Positions 36,800 to 46,726 of a stretch of 64,000 bases of DNA are shown in pieces. This DNA is from Methylophilaceae bacterium (lineage in GTDB: Bacteria > Pseudomonadota > Gammaproteobacteria > Burkholderiales > Methylophilaceae). How positions within the stretch are numbered: position 1 is the stretch's first letter; every line of letters begins with the position of its first letter. The stretch covers positions 1-64,000 of the forward strand of contig JAPKBG010000004.1 in the NCBI GenBank assembly GCA_028823485.1, read 5' to 3'. The notes beneath the pieces are model-generated. The model was given only the letters and a program-made list of their open reading frames with translations, was not told the DNA's origin and searched no databases. Position numbers and translations under genes: made by a program.

Positions 36800-38119
36800 T
36801 TAGCCTTTTACCCATTTCACAAAAGCTTTGTAGTATTCAGGCTGACGAACACATAAGTACATCATGACTATTACGTTGAGCATGGCAGTGATTAAAAAGA
36901 GCTGAGGAACATCAAAACCTAAGCTAAATATCCAGAGAGAGAGAGCGGTAGATATCACCATGAAAAGTGCGTTCATGATGTTGTTACCTGCAATAACCCG
37001 TGATTGGTGGCTTTTAGTGGTATTGCTTTGGATGAAGGCATATAAAGGGACGATATAAAAGCCACCAAAAAGGCCAATGAGCAATACATCAGTTAATAAG
37101 TGAAGGTGAGAGAAGCTACCGTAAAAGTCGGTATAACCTCTCACCGCGAGAGCTGGAGAAAGTGCGGCATGAATACTACTGCTGGTCACATATAAGTCAG
37201 CTGAAAATAGTGTTAAACCAATACCACCTAGCATCACTAAACCAAGATCCACCTTATGCTTTGAAAGCTTTTCACATAACAAGGAACCTATGCCGATGCC
37301 TAGTGAAAAAATAGATAACAATAAGATAAAGACACTTTCATCACCAAAAAGTGTTGTTTTAGCAAAGTTGGGAAACTGGGCCAGCAAGGTGGCGCCAACA
37401 AACCAGAACCAAGAAATACCAATGACAGCAAGCCATAAAGATTGGTGTTGCCAAATAAAGGTAAGGTTGCGCAAGGTTTCGGTGATTGGGTTCCAATTGA
37501 TTGTTAAGTCTGGCGCACCAGCTGGGGTGTGTGGCACACCATGGCTTGTCCAGTAACCCATTACAGCGAGTGCAATGACGGAGGTGCTGATCATTATTGC
37601 GCTACTGTTTTGAATGGCCAGCCAGGTGCCCAATATTTGTCCTAGTAGTATGGCAACAAAACTACCCATTTCTAACATCCCGTTACCGCCAATTAACTCT
37701 GCTTTACTTAAGTTCTGCGGTAGGTAGGAGTATTTAACTGGACCAAAGATTGTTGAGTGCGTACCCATCATAAATAGAGCCGTCGATAATAGGATAATGT
37801 TATGCAGTAAAAATCCAGCACTGGCAAACAGCATGATCAAGATCTCAAATGCTTTAATCACACGAATGAGTTTCGATTTTTCAAACTTATCAGCAATTTG
37901 CCCAGCCGTGGCGGAGAATAGAAAGAATGGCAGGATAAATAAGCCAGGCAGTAAGGTTGCCATGGTGACGCCATCAATGTTTGTGAGTTGGCTCGTGCGG
38001 AAAGCAACCAAAGTGATGAGTGCTGTTTTAAACACGTTATCGTTAAAGGCACCTAAAAACTGTGTAAAAAATAGTGGGCGAAAACGCTGTTCTTTTAATA
38101 ATTGAAATTGATTACTCAT
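36800..38119 (-). CDS. lplT: MFS transporter, lysophospholipid transporter LplT-like
   Basis: A 439-residue MFS protein with about 12 helices. QFLGAFNDNVFKTALITLVAF at the N-terminus is the LplT pattern, and GGNGMLEMGSFVAILLGQILG in helix 5 matches too. LplT flips lysophospholipids across the inner membrane so that Aas can reacylate them. The upstream minus-strand stump (38227-38442) is what remains of an aas-type acyltransferase, which supports the LplT identity but leaves its partner missing here. Confidence 0.85.
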   Translation of the reverse strand: MSNQFQLLKEQRFRPLFFTQFLGAFNDNVFKTALITLVAFRTSQLTNIDGVTMATLLPGLFILPFFLFSATAGQIADKFEKSKLIRVIKAFEILIMLFASAGFLLHNIILLSTALFMMGTHSTIFGPVKYSYLPQNLSKAELIGGNGMLEMGSFVAILLGQILGTWLAIQNSSAIMISTSVIALAVMGYWTSHGVPHTPAGAPDLTINWNPITETLRNLTFIWQHQSLWLAVIGISWFWFVGATLLAQFPNFAKTTLFGDESVFILLLSIFSLGIGIGSLLCEKLSKHKVDLGLVMLGGIGLTLFSADLYVTSSSIHAALSPALAVRGYTDFYGSFSHLHLLTDVLLIGLFGGFYIVPLYAFIQSNTTKSHQSRVIAGNNIMNALFMVISTALSLWIFSLGFDVPQLFLITAMLNVIVMMYLCVRQPEYYKAFVKWVKG

Positions 38120-38226
38120 GAATGATCGCCAATGGTTTTAATGTAAGGGGCCTTAATTTAATGAGTAGGAAGATCAAAAATACGCCTTGTTTCAAAAATA
38201 TGCTGATTGAAGCTGACACCGTTATA

Positions 38227-38442
38227 TTATATTAAACGTTTCACTGCAAAATCAAACATGAGTGGATTGACTGTTTTTAAAGCTTGCAAAAAGGGTAAGT
38301 GCTCACTCTTTAGCAAGACATCTAAGAAGAACTCGTGATTAGCGATGATTAATAGGCCATCTTCTTTTGGTACATTTTCTAAGCCATACACTTCGACTCT
38401 GAAGAATATTTTGCATATGAAGCGTAATACACTAGCAAGCAT
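38227..38442 (-). pseudogene. Aas-type acyltransferase, N-terminal stump
   Basis: The first 71 codons of a PlsC-type acyltransferase: RFICKIFFRVEVYGLENVPKEDGLLIIANHEFFLD, with the NHxxxxD catalytic box. It then runs into LKTVNPLMFDFAVKRLI and a stop. The remaining acyltransferase and acyl-ACP synthetase parts of aas are gone, although KQGVFLIF-like residues continue out of frame to about 38150. It lies directly upstream of lplT, as in the aas-lplT pair of other bacteria. This is a deletion remnant. Confidence 0.75.
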
Positions 38443-38776
38443 TGGCTTCTCCCATTCGACCTTCTTTGACTATTTTTAATTATATTTTTTATGTAGCTTA
38501 ATACATTTTCAATCGGTATGCGTCATATACGGTTTGTTGGCCAAAAAAACTTCTTTACCCACTTTTCACTTTGTAAAGCATGACATTGGTGCAATAGTTT
38601 TAAATAGTGGGTGACTATGAAACGGCTTAGTTGAGAACTAGCGACGATATTGTAAAGTATTCAATCGCTAATTTTCACCAAAGCTCAACAAAACACGTGT
38701 GCGCTGCACACCGCCGATAGCGACAAACAGGTCGGAAATATTTTTCTACTTATCTGGAATATCGTTAACTACATTC

Positions 38777-38796
38777 ATAACTACATATGTAGTTAT
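38777..38796. promoter_or_regulatory. BlaI/CopY-type operator palindrome
   Basis: ATAACTACATATGTAGTTAT is a perfect 20-base palindrome containing TACAnnTGTA, the known core recognised by the BlaI/MecI/CopY repressor family. A direct half-repeat AACTACAT lies 12 bases upstream. No BlaI-type gene is in the window and no gene starts nearby on either strand, so it is probably the leftover operator of a lost or distant gene. Confidence 0.45.
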
Positions 38797-38842
38797 TTAG
38801 TTATATTTGTCAAGTACAGCCTAATGGCTGAGTTGTTAGATG

Positions 38843-38876
38843 TAAAAAAACAGTTTGAATAACAAACCGTTTTTTT
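38843..38876 (-). terminator. Terminator of the exporter operon
   Basis: On the minus strand AACGGTTTG and CAAACTGTT pair (one G-U) around a TTATT loop and run into a T tract. It lies just after the end of the tolC-like gene. On the plus strand the same stem has a mismatch, so the minus direction is favoured. Confidence 0.75.
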
Positions 38877-38890
38877 ATGCCACATTATTA

Positions 38891-40657
38891 CTACTCAATA
38901 AAATTTAGCTTACTATAACCGAGTAAAGTACCTGTCGCATAGGCGGTATCCACTAATGCAACTTGGTAATCTCCGATGGCTTTAATCTCTTTAATTTGCG
39001 CCTCACCTAGTCTGGTCAGTGTTTCCAATACCTCGGTCATTGTTCTAAGCCCCTCATTAAATTGTTTTAACTCCGCCTCGTAATTAATGCCAGCAATTAA
39101 CACCTGCTGTCTTGCCGCTAAAATACGTTGCCAGTTTTGTTCTACTTGATCTACCGCATCATATATCTCTCTTTTAACGGTTAATGTTTGTAATGTTTTT
39201 GTGGTGAGTCGTTGGCCTCGTTGTTGTACTGCACGTGCCAATTTTGCTTTGTTCGCCTCATTGCTGATAGGTAATTCAAACTTAAAACCAACAGACCAGT
39301 CGTTAAAGTCACCATCTAATACATGTTGATAGCTATCGCCTAAATTATTAAATGTATTGGATAAAGTGCCATATTGATAATCGATACTGAATAAAGGTAA
39401 AGTTTGATTTTCTAAATAATCAATCTTAGTAAGATCGGCAGCCAGTTTCAATTCTTGCGTTAATAATTCTATACGGCCTTCTTGTGCATCTTTTAATAGC
39501 TTTTGTCGATTAATATCGTACTTTACTAAATTAGGTGGTGTGCTTGGTAGATAAATAGCATCCAAAGAAGTGACATCTGCAATGTCGTTCATCAAGAACT
39601 GCAATTGACGATTAGCCAGTTTTAAACTGGTTTCTGCAACGATTAGAGCTTCTAATCGATCCGCAACGCCTATCTCAGAACGACTAATTTCTACACGTGC
39701 TGTTAAGCCCTCGGCGACTCTTATTTTAACCATTTGTAAATTTTGCTGTGCATATTCATACTGCTGTCTTCTGACATCTAATTGGCCCCATCTTTCGTAT
39801 AGTTTCCAGTACGCTTTATCAACCATCGCGATAATGCGAATAATTTGCAAACGGGTATTTAGGGTAGCCGCTTGTTGCTCATAACCAGCAATACGAATGC
39901 TGGCTTCAGTAACGTCTCGACCTGCATTTCTTAGCAGTGGCTGACTAATTGAAAATCGCAATGCACTTTGATACTGCTTGCTATCAAATTGACCACCGCG
40001 ACGAGAAGTTTTTTTATTCATTAGCGGCGTACTTAGCGTAACCGTGCCGCCCGTTCGTAAAGGCACCTTAATGCCAGTTTCTACATCAAAGCCTTTACTC
40101 TGTTGCGCTAATTGATCCAGCTTTACTGTTTGTTTATCTAAGGTTGGATTTGTGGACTTAAAGCCAACATAGTCACTAGACAGTTTTGGTGGGTCACTTT
40201 CTCTGTATTGAGCGTACACATAAAAAATCTGATCAAATTTTGCTTCTTCTATTTTTAACTCACTCGAAGCAATATCAGGATTAACTTTCACAACTTGAAT
40301 ATTTAAATTATTTTTTAAGGCCTTTACTCTTAAATCAGTCAGCGTGAATTGATATGCTTTATCACCGCTTTCTAAATCTAAAAGGTTTGAATCTTCAGGG
40401 TGGTCATAAGGTTGTAAGGCCTTTTTAATATCAATATTCAAGGTTGGGTTAGCTTGATGTTTGAGCGCTTTGTTTTCATCAATAGCTTGCTTAAGTGTTT
40501 TAGCAGGCTTGTCTGAGTATTGCTCTAATTGCAATGACTCATCTCGTTTTAAAAGATTGTCAAACACCAATGTTTCATCTGCGATAGATGGCATTGTTCC
40601 GATGCTGAATAGACACAACAGTACCTGAAAACTAAGTTGTTTTCTTGATGAGCGCAT
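38891..40657 (-). CDS. TolC family outer membrane efflux protein
   Basis: A 588-residue outer membrane channel subunit with a signal peptide (LCLFSIGTMPSIADE) and two TolC-type helical repeats (LRVKALKNNLNIQVVKV; later RGQRLTTKTLQTLTVKREIYDAVDQVEQ). It is longer than E. coli TolC because of an N-terminal extension of about 100 residues. It forms a tripartite exporter with the HlyD and ABC genes upstream; its ATG overlaps the hlyD stop by one base. A terminator follows. Confidence 0.88.
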   Translation of the reverse strand: MRSSRKQLSFQVLLCLFSIGTMPSIADETLVFDNLLKRDESLQLEQYSDKPAKTLKQAIDENKALKHQANPTLNIDIKKALQPYDHPEDSNLLDLESGDKAYQFTLTDLRVKALKNNLNIQVVKVNPDIASSELKIEEAKFDQIFYVYAQYRESDPPKLSSDYVGFKSTNPTLDKQTVKLDQLAQQSKGFDVETGIKVPLRTGGTVTLSTPLMNKKTSRRGGQFDSKQYQSALRFSISQPLLRNAGRDVTEASIRIAGYEQQAATLNTRLQIIRIIAMVDKAYWKLYERWGQLDVRRQQYEYAQQNLQMVKIRVAEGLTARVEISRSEIGVADRLEALIVAETSLKLANRQLQFLMNDIADVTSLDAIYLPSTPPNLVKYDINRQKLLKDAQEGRIELLTQELKLAADLTKIDYLENQTLPLFSIDYQYGTLSNTFNNLGDSYQHVLDGDFNDWSVGFKFELPISNEANKAKLARAVQQRGQRLTTKTLQTLTVKREIYDAVDQVEQNWQRILAARQQVLIAGINYEAELKQFNEGLRTMTEVLETLTRLGEAQIKEIKAIGDYQVALVDTAYATGTLLGYSKLNFIE

Positions 40658-41970
40658 TATTGACTAGCTTTAAATTTTTGCATGCTGCTTGGGGGTTGTT
40701 GCGGTAACCGAGCCGGAAAGCCATTGACTTGGCGCCACAACTCATAACCAATCGAGACTTTTTGTAAAAGTATCCAAGCACGAGCACTCACACCTTGTCG
40801 CAAGAGTCTAGATGATGGCCAGTCTCTACTGTCTGTTGCTGGGATGACCATCACTCTAAAACTTCCGGATCCATTATCAGTAGGGTCAACAAAGGCAACT
40901 TTACCTCTAAATGTACCGACACTTGCTTGCGGCCATCCAGACACTTGAATCGCTGGCCATCCTTCAAACTCCAATCTTGCTTCACTATCCTTAAGCAGTA
41001 GTGGTGCATCTCGCCCATCAACCCATAACTCTACAGCGCGTGAAACAGTATCAGGGACAATGATGAGCATCTGTTCACCTTGAGAAATCACCTGTGATTG
41101 TGAGTTAATTGGCAGTCGGTGAATCACACCATCTCTAGGCGCAACCACCCTCTGCATGTTTTGGCGTGAGAGGTTGATTTCAGAGCTAGTTAAACTATTT
41201 TCACTATCCGCAAGCTCACCTTTTATTTTACTAATCAATGCTTTACTAGAATCAAGTGAGGCTTGTGTTTCAGCTTTTATTTGTAAAATTTCAGCAGAAG
41301 CTGTTTTTGCCACTGCTTTTGCAGCGTTAAGATTAGCTTGAGCACTATTTAAGCTACGTTTAGCAAGAATAAAATCACGTTCAGCCACTTCAACATCGCG
41401 TTTAGAAACCAAGCCGTCTGTGAATAAGCGTTGTAGGCGATTGGCTTGAAACTCAGCCGTATCTAAAGTAGCTTGCGTTGCACTATAGGATTCTAACGAG
41501 GATAATATCGTTTGTTTAGCCACATCTAATTTGAATTGTGCAGCTGCTATTTTTGCATCTCTAGATGAAGTCAAATTTTCTTGTTGAATTTGATAGGCTT
41601 TTAACTCATCATTTTTTGCACCCAGTTTGGTTTGTTGGTTATTGCGTTGTGACGTTAATCGATCTATAAAAAGTGGATCAATATCACTAATTTCAAGCAA
41701 CACATCTCCTTTTTTAACCATTGAGCCTTCCTGTACATACCATTTGCTAATCACACCACTGACAGGCGCATCAATACTTTGGATGCGCTCAGAGGCGGAA
41801 AATGCGGTGACTTGACCGCTAGCAATAACATTTTGCCGCCATGGCAGAAACATCGCAAAAATGGGTAGTACAAAAAATACAATCACTAAAAACTGGGCAT
41901 AACGGCGAACGAACGCTGGCGTTTGCGCTACTGTTAAAGCTTGTCGATCCATACGCTTAGCTTCGTTCAT
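40657..41970 (-). CDS. HlyD family secretion adaptor (membrane fusion protein)
   Basis: A 437-residue periplasmic adaptor. A short cytoplasmic N-terminus is followed by one membrane helix (FLVIVFFVLPIFAMFLPW), a lipoyl half-motif (IDAPVSGVISKWYVQEGSMVKKGDVLLEI), a long coiled-coil hairpin (about residues 110-260), the second lipoyl half (RVVAPRDGVIHRL) and a beta-barrel. Start and stop overlap the neighbours (ATGA with the ABC gene, one base with tolC), so translation is coupled. It connects the ABC protein to the TolC-like channel. Confidence 0.9.
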   Translation of the reverse strand: MNEAKRMDRQALTVAQTPAFVRRYAQFLVIVFFVLPIFAMFLPWRQNVIASGQVTAFSASERIQSIDAPVSGVISKWYVQEGSMVKKGDVLLEISDIDPLFIDRLTSQRNNQQTKLGAKNDELKAYQIQQENLTSSRDAKIAAAQFKLDVAKQTILSSLESYSATQATLDTAEFQANRLQRLFTDGLVSKRDVEVAERDFILAKRSLNSAQANLNAAKAVAKTASAEILQIKAETQASLDSSKALISKIKGELADSENSLTSSEINLSRQNMQRVVAPRDGVIHRLPINSQSQVISQGEQMLIIVPDTVSRAVELWVDGRDAPLLLKDSEARLEFEGWPAIQVSGWPQASVGTFRGKVAFVDPTDNGSGSFRVMVIPATDSRDWPSSRLLRQGVSARAWILLQKVSIGYELWRQVNGFPARLPQQPPSSMQKFKASQ

Positions 41971-43628
41971 TTGTTGGCCTGTTCCATTAAGTCCACCAGT
42001 TTCAATTGATGATCAAATTGTTTAGCAATGTGGTCGGATCGTGTTGTCATTAGTAGCATCCAATCTTGTTTTCGTTCAATTAAATAATGAATCACAATCT
42101 CAATTTGTTGTGGATTTAAATTATCAATGATGCCGTCAATGATGAGTAAATCTGGCTTTGTGACTATTGCCCTGACTACCATTAGCCGTTGTAATTGCGT
42201 CGTTGATAACGGCGCACCAAAACTAGTTAGCTGAGTATTAAGACCATGTTCTAATTTAGAGAAATCATCGATTAATCCTAACGCCCCTAACACTGCATTG
42301 ATTTCATGCATAGATATGTTTGTGTTGTCGAGTAGTATATTCTCTAAAATAGTGCCTTCAAAGATTTCTACTTTAGTAGCAATCCCAATACAATTTCTCA
42401 ATGCCAAGCGATTGATTTGACGTAAGTCAACATTGTTATATTCGATTTGACCTTTATCAGGGGTTCTTAGGCCAGTCACTAAATCAATAATTGTTGACTT
42501 TCCAGTGCCGGAGATCCCCATAATGGCAAGGCTGCTGCCTTTGGATAGGGTGAAGTTAATATCTTTAATTGGATGTATACGATGAGAGTAGGCAAAGTTT
42601 AAAGCGGTTACGGATAGTGTACTCAATGCATCAAACGATGTTTGGTTATCTTTGATTTCTTCTTGAGGCAAATCATCTAAAACCCCAAGTTTATCGATCG
42701 CCGCTAAAATATCGTAATAGTCGCCGAACTTACTGACTAGTCGTACAAGAGCAGCTAGCACACTAAAAAATATTAATTCAGATGCAACAAACTGACCTAA
42801 GTTCATTTGACCATTAACGACTAAGATGCCACCAATGACCAGCATTGCGGTGCCAATAAAGGCATAAAACATGACCGCGCCAAAGGTTTGCCAAAGCAAA
42901 CAAGAGAAGTGGGAAGCTCGCTTGTTTAAGTACTTATCCGCTAGCTTGTTGGTGAATACTGTCGCACGGTATAAACCGTTGTAGAACTTGAATAGATAAA
43001 AGTTACCCGCTATCGTTTCTAGCCATGCAGCCATGGCATATTTTGCTTTTGACTCTTCAATCGCAGTTTGTGTCGCATTTTTGCCTAATACGCTGAGCGT
43101 AAACCAAAAGAATAGAAAGATTAGTGCAACGACAAGGGCAAAGTAAATACTATAAAAAATTAAAATGATGCTACCGATAACGACTTGAATAATCGCAATT
43201 AAACCAACAGTTAATAGTGTGGCGGCTGACTTTTGTATCGTGGCAATGTCAAAAAAACGATTTACTAATTCAACAGGGTTTGTTTTGTCGTAAATGTTAA
43301 TCATTGCACCTTGGACCTTATTGGTTACTTGCATAGCAGTTTCAACAAATAATCGGCGTTGAATATACTCAACGACATAAGCTTCTAATACATATAAAAA
43401 GCCAGATAATACCAATAATGCAAACAAGATAATTGAAATGACGACGAGTGGCTCGATGACACCACCCATGGTGACATTGTTGACGAGCGCTTGGACGGCA
43501 ACAGGCGTTGCAATGCTGAGAAGGCCGTAACCTAATGTTAAATACAATAATAAAAGAATATCATCACGCTCACTATGGATTAGCTTAGTGAGTCTTACTA
43601 ATGGAGAGGAATTTTTATCATTTTTCAT
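41967..43628 (-). CDS. ABC transporter permease/ATPase with degenerate catalytic motifs
   Basis: A fused membrane and nucleotide-binding protein like type I secretion ABC proteins, but with no peptidase domain. Six membrane helices precede the NBD. Walker A is intact (GISGTGKST). The signature LSGGQ is STTQL, Walker B is LLIIDG (Gly in place of the catalytic Glu), and the switch region reads LLMTTRSDH without the usual histidine. It may bind but hardly hydrolyse ATP. The track start at 43721 overlaps a terminator; ATG at 43628 is likelier. The gene is first of an overlapping ABC-HlyD-TolC operon. Confidence 0.85.
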   Translation of the reverse strand: MKNDKNSSPLVRLTKLIHSERDDILLLLYLTLGYGLLSIATPVAVQALVNNVTMGGVIEPLVVISIILFALLVLSGFLYVLEAYVVEYIQRRLFVETAMQVTNKVQGAMINIYDKTNPVELVNRFFDIATIQKSAATLLTVGLIAIIQVVIGSIILIFYSIYFALVVALIFLFFWFTLSVLGKNATQTAIEESKAKYAMAAWLETIAGNFYLFKFYNGLYRATVFTNKLADKYLNKRASHFSCLLWQTFGAVMFYAFIGTAMLVIGGILVVNGQMNLGQFVASELIFFSVLAALVRLVSKFGDYYDILAAIDKLGVLDDLPQEEIKDNQTSFDALSTLSVTALNFAYSHRIHPIKDINFTLSKGSSLAIMGISGTGKSTIIDLVTGLRTPDKGQIEYNNVDLRQINRLALRNCIGIATKVEIFEGTILENILLDNTNISMHEINAVLGALGLIDDFSKLEHGLNTQLTSFGAPLSTTQLQRLMVVRAIVTKPDLLIIDGIIDNLNPQQIEIVIHYLIERKQDWMLLMTTRSDHIAKQFDHQLKLVDLMEQANK

Positions 43629-43710
43629 AATTTGACATTCTACTAACTTTTGAACTATTTGGCGGTATATATCTGATTTAATTAAACATTTATTAGGGGT
43701 AGATATAAAG

Positions 43711-43731
43711 ACGGCCCGCAAAGCGAGCCGT
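43711..43731 (-). terminator. Probable amtB terminator
   Basis: ACGGCTCGC and GCGGGCCGT pair on the minus strand around a TTT loop, about 30 bases after the amtB stop. The T tract is weak (CTTTATAT), so efficiency is uncertain. Confidence 0.5.
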
Positions 43732-43760
43732 TTTAAATGAAGTGTTACTTAACTAACGCA

Positions 43761-45218
43761 TTAGTTAACGTATGCACGTTCACCGTGGTAAGCCGTATCA
43801 AGACCTTCACGCTCTTCATCTTCTGAAACGCGTAGACCGATCATGATATCAACCAGTTTGTATGCGATGAATGCAACCACACCAGACCATACAATGGTGA
43901 TTAATATACCTTCACCTTGAATCATGACTTGTTCAGCGATACTAGTGTCCATGCCGATGCCGCCTAAGCTAGCATCAGTAAACACACCTGTTAGTAAAGC
44001 ACCAACAATACCGCCAACACCGTGAACACCAAATACGTCTAGTGAGTCATCAGCACCAAGCATTTTCTTAAGGCCAGTAACACCCCATAAGCATAATGCA
44101 CCACCAGCTAAACCGATGATGATAGCGCCCATAGGACCAACTGAACCACAGGCAGGTGTAATGGCAACTAAACCAGCAACCGCACCAGATGCAGCACCAA
44201 GCATAGATGCCTTACCACGAGTGAGTGCTTCAACTGATGTCCATGCTAATACTGCAGCAGCAGTAGCTAATAGTGTGTTGATGAATGCTAAGCCAGCACC
44301 ACCAGTTGCTTCTAAGTTAGAACCAGCGTTGAAACCGAACCAGCCAACCCATAGTAATGACGCACCAACCATTGTCATTGTTAATGAGTGTGGTGTGAAT
44401 GCTTCTTTGCCGTAGCCGATACGTTTGCCAACCATGTAAGCACCAACTAAACCTGCAACAGCAGCGTTGATATGCACAACAGTACCACCGGCAAAGTCTA
44501 ATGCACCAGCGTCTAATAGATAGCCACCTGTACCCCAAACCATATGCGCGATAGGGATGTAACTGAATGTGAACCAGATTAATGAGAACAACAACACAGC
44601 GCTGAATTTCATACGCTCTGCAAATGAACCCACAATCAGTGCACAAGTAATACCAGCAAATGTACATTGGAAAGCGATGAAAATCATTTCTGGAATCATC
44701 ACGCCATCAGTAAATGTTGCTGCTAACGAATCCATTGTTACGCCTGATAAGAACAACTTACCAAGGTCACCAACGATTAAGCCTTCACCACTACCGAATG
44801 CCAAGCTATAGCCATAAACTGCCCAAGCCACTGAAATCAGTGAGAAGACAACCAATACTTGCATCAAGATAGAAAGCATATTTTTACTGCGCACTAGGCC
44901 GCCGTAGAACAATGCTAAGCCAGGTACTGTCATCAAAATAACCAGTAGCGTAGCTACCATCATCCAAGCAGTATCGCCTTTGTCTACTGTTGGTGCAGCA
45001 GCTTCTTCTGTAACCGCTTCAACTGGAGCGGCTTCTTCAATAGCAGCTACTTCGATGACTTCAGCTGGCGCTTCGATCGCTGCATCAACTGTTTCTACTA
45101 CTTCTGTCATTACATCAGCAGCTTCAGCGACACCTTCTTCAGCATAGCTAATACTGCTTGTTAATGCACCTGTACCCATTAAGGCAACAAGTGATAATAT
45201 TGATAATAATTTTTTCAT
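43761..45218 (-). CDS. amtB: Ammonium transporter AmtB
   Basis: A 485-residue ammonium channel with an N-terminal signal and acidic alanine-rich spacer (residues 25-75), then 11 membrane helices. DFAGGTVVHINAAVAGLVGA is the Amt signature, and DSLDVFGVHGVGGIVGALLTG carries the second pore histidine. It sits 11 bases after glnK and the pair is conserved because GlnK docks onto AmtB to close the pore. The whole cluster is downstream of a sigma-54 promoter, so it should be induced by nitrogen limitation through NtrC. Confidence 0.97.
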   Translation of the reverse strand: MKKLLSILSLVALMGTGALTSSISYAEEGVAEAADVMTEVVETVDAAIEAPAEVIEVAAIEEAAPVEAVTEEAAAPTVDKGDTAWMMVATLLVILMTVPGLALFYGGLVRSKNMLSILMQVLVVFSLISVAWAVYGYSLAFGSGEGLIVGDLGKLFLSGVTMDSLAATFTDGVMIPEMIFIAFQCTFAGITCALIVGSFAERMKFSAVLLFSLIWFTFSYIPIAHMVWGTGGYLLDAGALDFAGGTVVHINAAVAGLVGAYMVGKRIGYGKEAFTPHSLTMTMVGASLLWVGWFGFNAGSNLEATGGAGLAFINTLLATAAAVLAWTSVEALTRGKASMLGAASGAVAGLVAITPACGSVGPMGAIIIGLAGGALCLWGVTGLKKMLGADDSLDVFGVHGVGGIVGALLTGVFTDASLGGIGMDTSIAEQVMIQGEGILITIVWSGVVAFIAYKLVDIMIGLRVSEDEEREGLDTAYHGERAYVN

Positions 45219-45229
45219 TTGATTACCCC

Positions 45230-45625
<396 letters not shown>

Positions 45626-45649
45626 ATTGGATTGCACTTAAATGATTAT

Positions 45650-46537
45650 TTAGAATGAACGGCTGACTGAAACTGTTACACGGTCATCAGATAAATCTGC
45701 TGTTTGACTTCTACCGTTAAAGCTAGAACCGCCCCAGCCTTTATCAGACCAGTAACCGGTATCGTTTGCACCAACATAAGCCACTTCAGCAGCCCAACCT
45801 TCAGAGCCAGCTAGTGAAAAAGATTTAGCGACAGCAATTTTGTAATCAGTGTAGTCAGGGCTTTTTTCGCCATCGTAAGCCAAGTAACCAGCATTAGTAG
45901 CCGCGATATCAGCAGTCACGTTTAAGTGACCAACGTGGCCAATTAGGCTCCAACCATCACCAAATGGATATTCAGCATTTAATTCAACGTAAGTTGTGAA
46001 TTTAGAATCATCGTCATAGCCAGTACCTTTATCAAGACCGAACCAGTTACCTAATGTTGTTGAAACTTGTGCGCTGAAATAGCTATATGAAAGACCGAAG
46101 TTAGCTTCATAGGTATTCCAAGATTTGTCTGAAGCTGGTGTTACGCCATCCGCTTTAGTACAGCCGATACAATCACCCCAGCTACCGCCTGGATATGTAT
46201 AGCCAATAACACCAACAGAGTAGCCAACACCTGAATCACCAAACTGACCACCGTAACCAGCATAGATATCTAGCTCTAATGAAGCATCTGGGAAAGTATT
46301 TGGTGAAACGTTTGAAGCCCAAACACCAGCAGAAAAACCGCTACTATGTTCTACATCAAAACCACCCTGTAAAGCTGGTTTGTGGAAGTTTTGTGAAAGA
46401 CCACGTACATAGTAGTCAGATGTGTAAGCGACATTTGAGCTAAATGCCCAATCAGAAGCTGCTTCTTCTGCAGCAAAAGCCGCAGCAGGTAAAGTAAGTG
46501 CGCCGAAAACGACAGCAGATAATAGTGATTTACGCAT
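45650..46537 (-). CDS. TorF family putative porin (TIGR02001)
   Basis: An outer membrane beta-barrel with signal peptide MRKSLLSAVVFGALTLPAAAFA. The start of the mature part, WAFSSNVAYTSDYYVRGLSQNFHKPALQGGFDVEHSSGF, is the TIGR02001 hallmark, and it ends RVTVSVSRSF with the terminal Phe for barrel assembly. The track starts at 46573; ATG at 46537 has a good AAGGA upstream. A sigma-54 promoter lies just upstream, and glnK-amtB follow, so the porin likely helps nitrogen compounds cross the outer membrane. Substrate is inferred. Confidence 0.88.
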   Translation of the reverse strand: MRKSLLSAVVFGALTLPAAAFAAEEAASDWAFSSNVAYTSDYYVRGLSQNFHKPALQGGFDVEHSSGFSAGVWASNVSPNTFPDASLELDIYAGYGGQFGDSGVGYSVGVIGYTYPGGSWGDCIGCTKADGVTPASDKSWNTYEANFGLSYSYFSAQVSTTLGNWFGLDKGTGYDDDSKFTTYVELNAEYPFGDGWSLIGHVGHLNVTADIAATNAGYLAYDGEKSPDYTDYKIAVAKSFSLAGSEGWAAEVAYVGANDTGYWSDKGWGGSSFNGRSQTADLSDDRVTVSVSRSF

Positions 46538-46600
46538 TGTAATTCCTTTGTTTAGATATGAAATTGTTTTCAATTATGTTTAAAAACACACTAAACTTGT

Positions 46601-46617
46601 AAGCAATTGCCATGCCA
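46601..46617 (-). promoter_or_regulatory. Sigma-54 promoter of the porin-glnK-amtB operon
   Basis: On the minus strand TGGCATGGCAATTGCTT has GG and GC at exactly the -24/-12 spacing and matches TGGCAC-N5-TTGC at all but one base. It lies about 65 bases before the porin ATG. An NtrC-type activator would be needed; no clear NtrC enhancer palindrome was found upstream. Confidence 0.85.
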
Positions 46618-46726
46618 CAAAAAAAACATTTTAAAAACAATGTGATAGGATTTTTTTAGAAATACACTGTTATGATTGATCAGCTGAAATACTGGTAAAA
46701 TGAGGATAAATAAAAGGAGAAATACT

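Larger units (their letters stand above)
38443..38890. other. Gene-free region with an operator palindrome
   Basis: This 448-base region between the aas stump and the tolC-like gene has no coding ORF I can support. It does contain the 20-base palindrome at 38777-38796 and a terminator at 38843-38876. The remainder is AT-rich and unremarkable. Confidence 0.5.
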
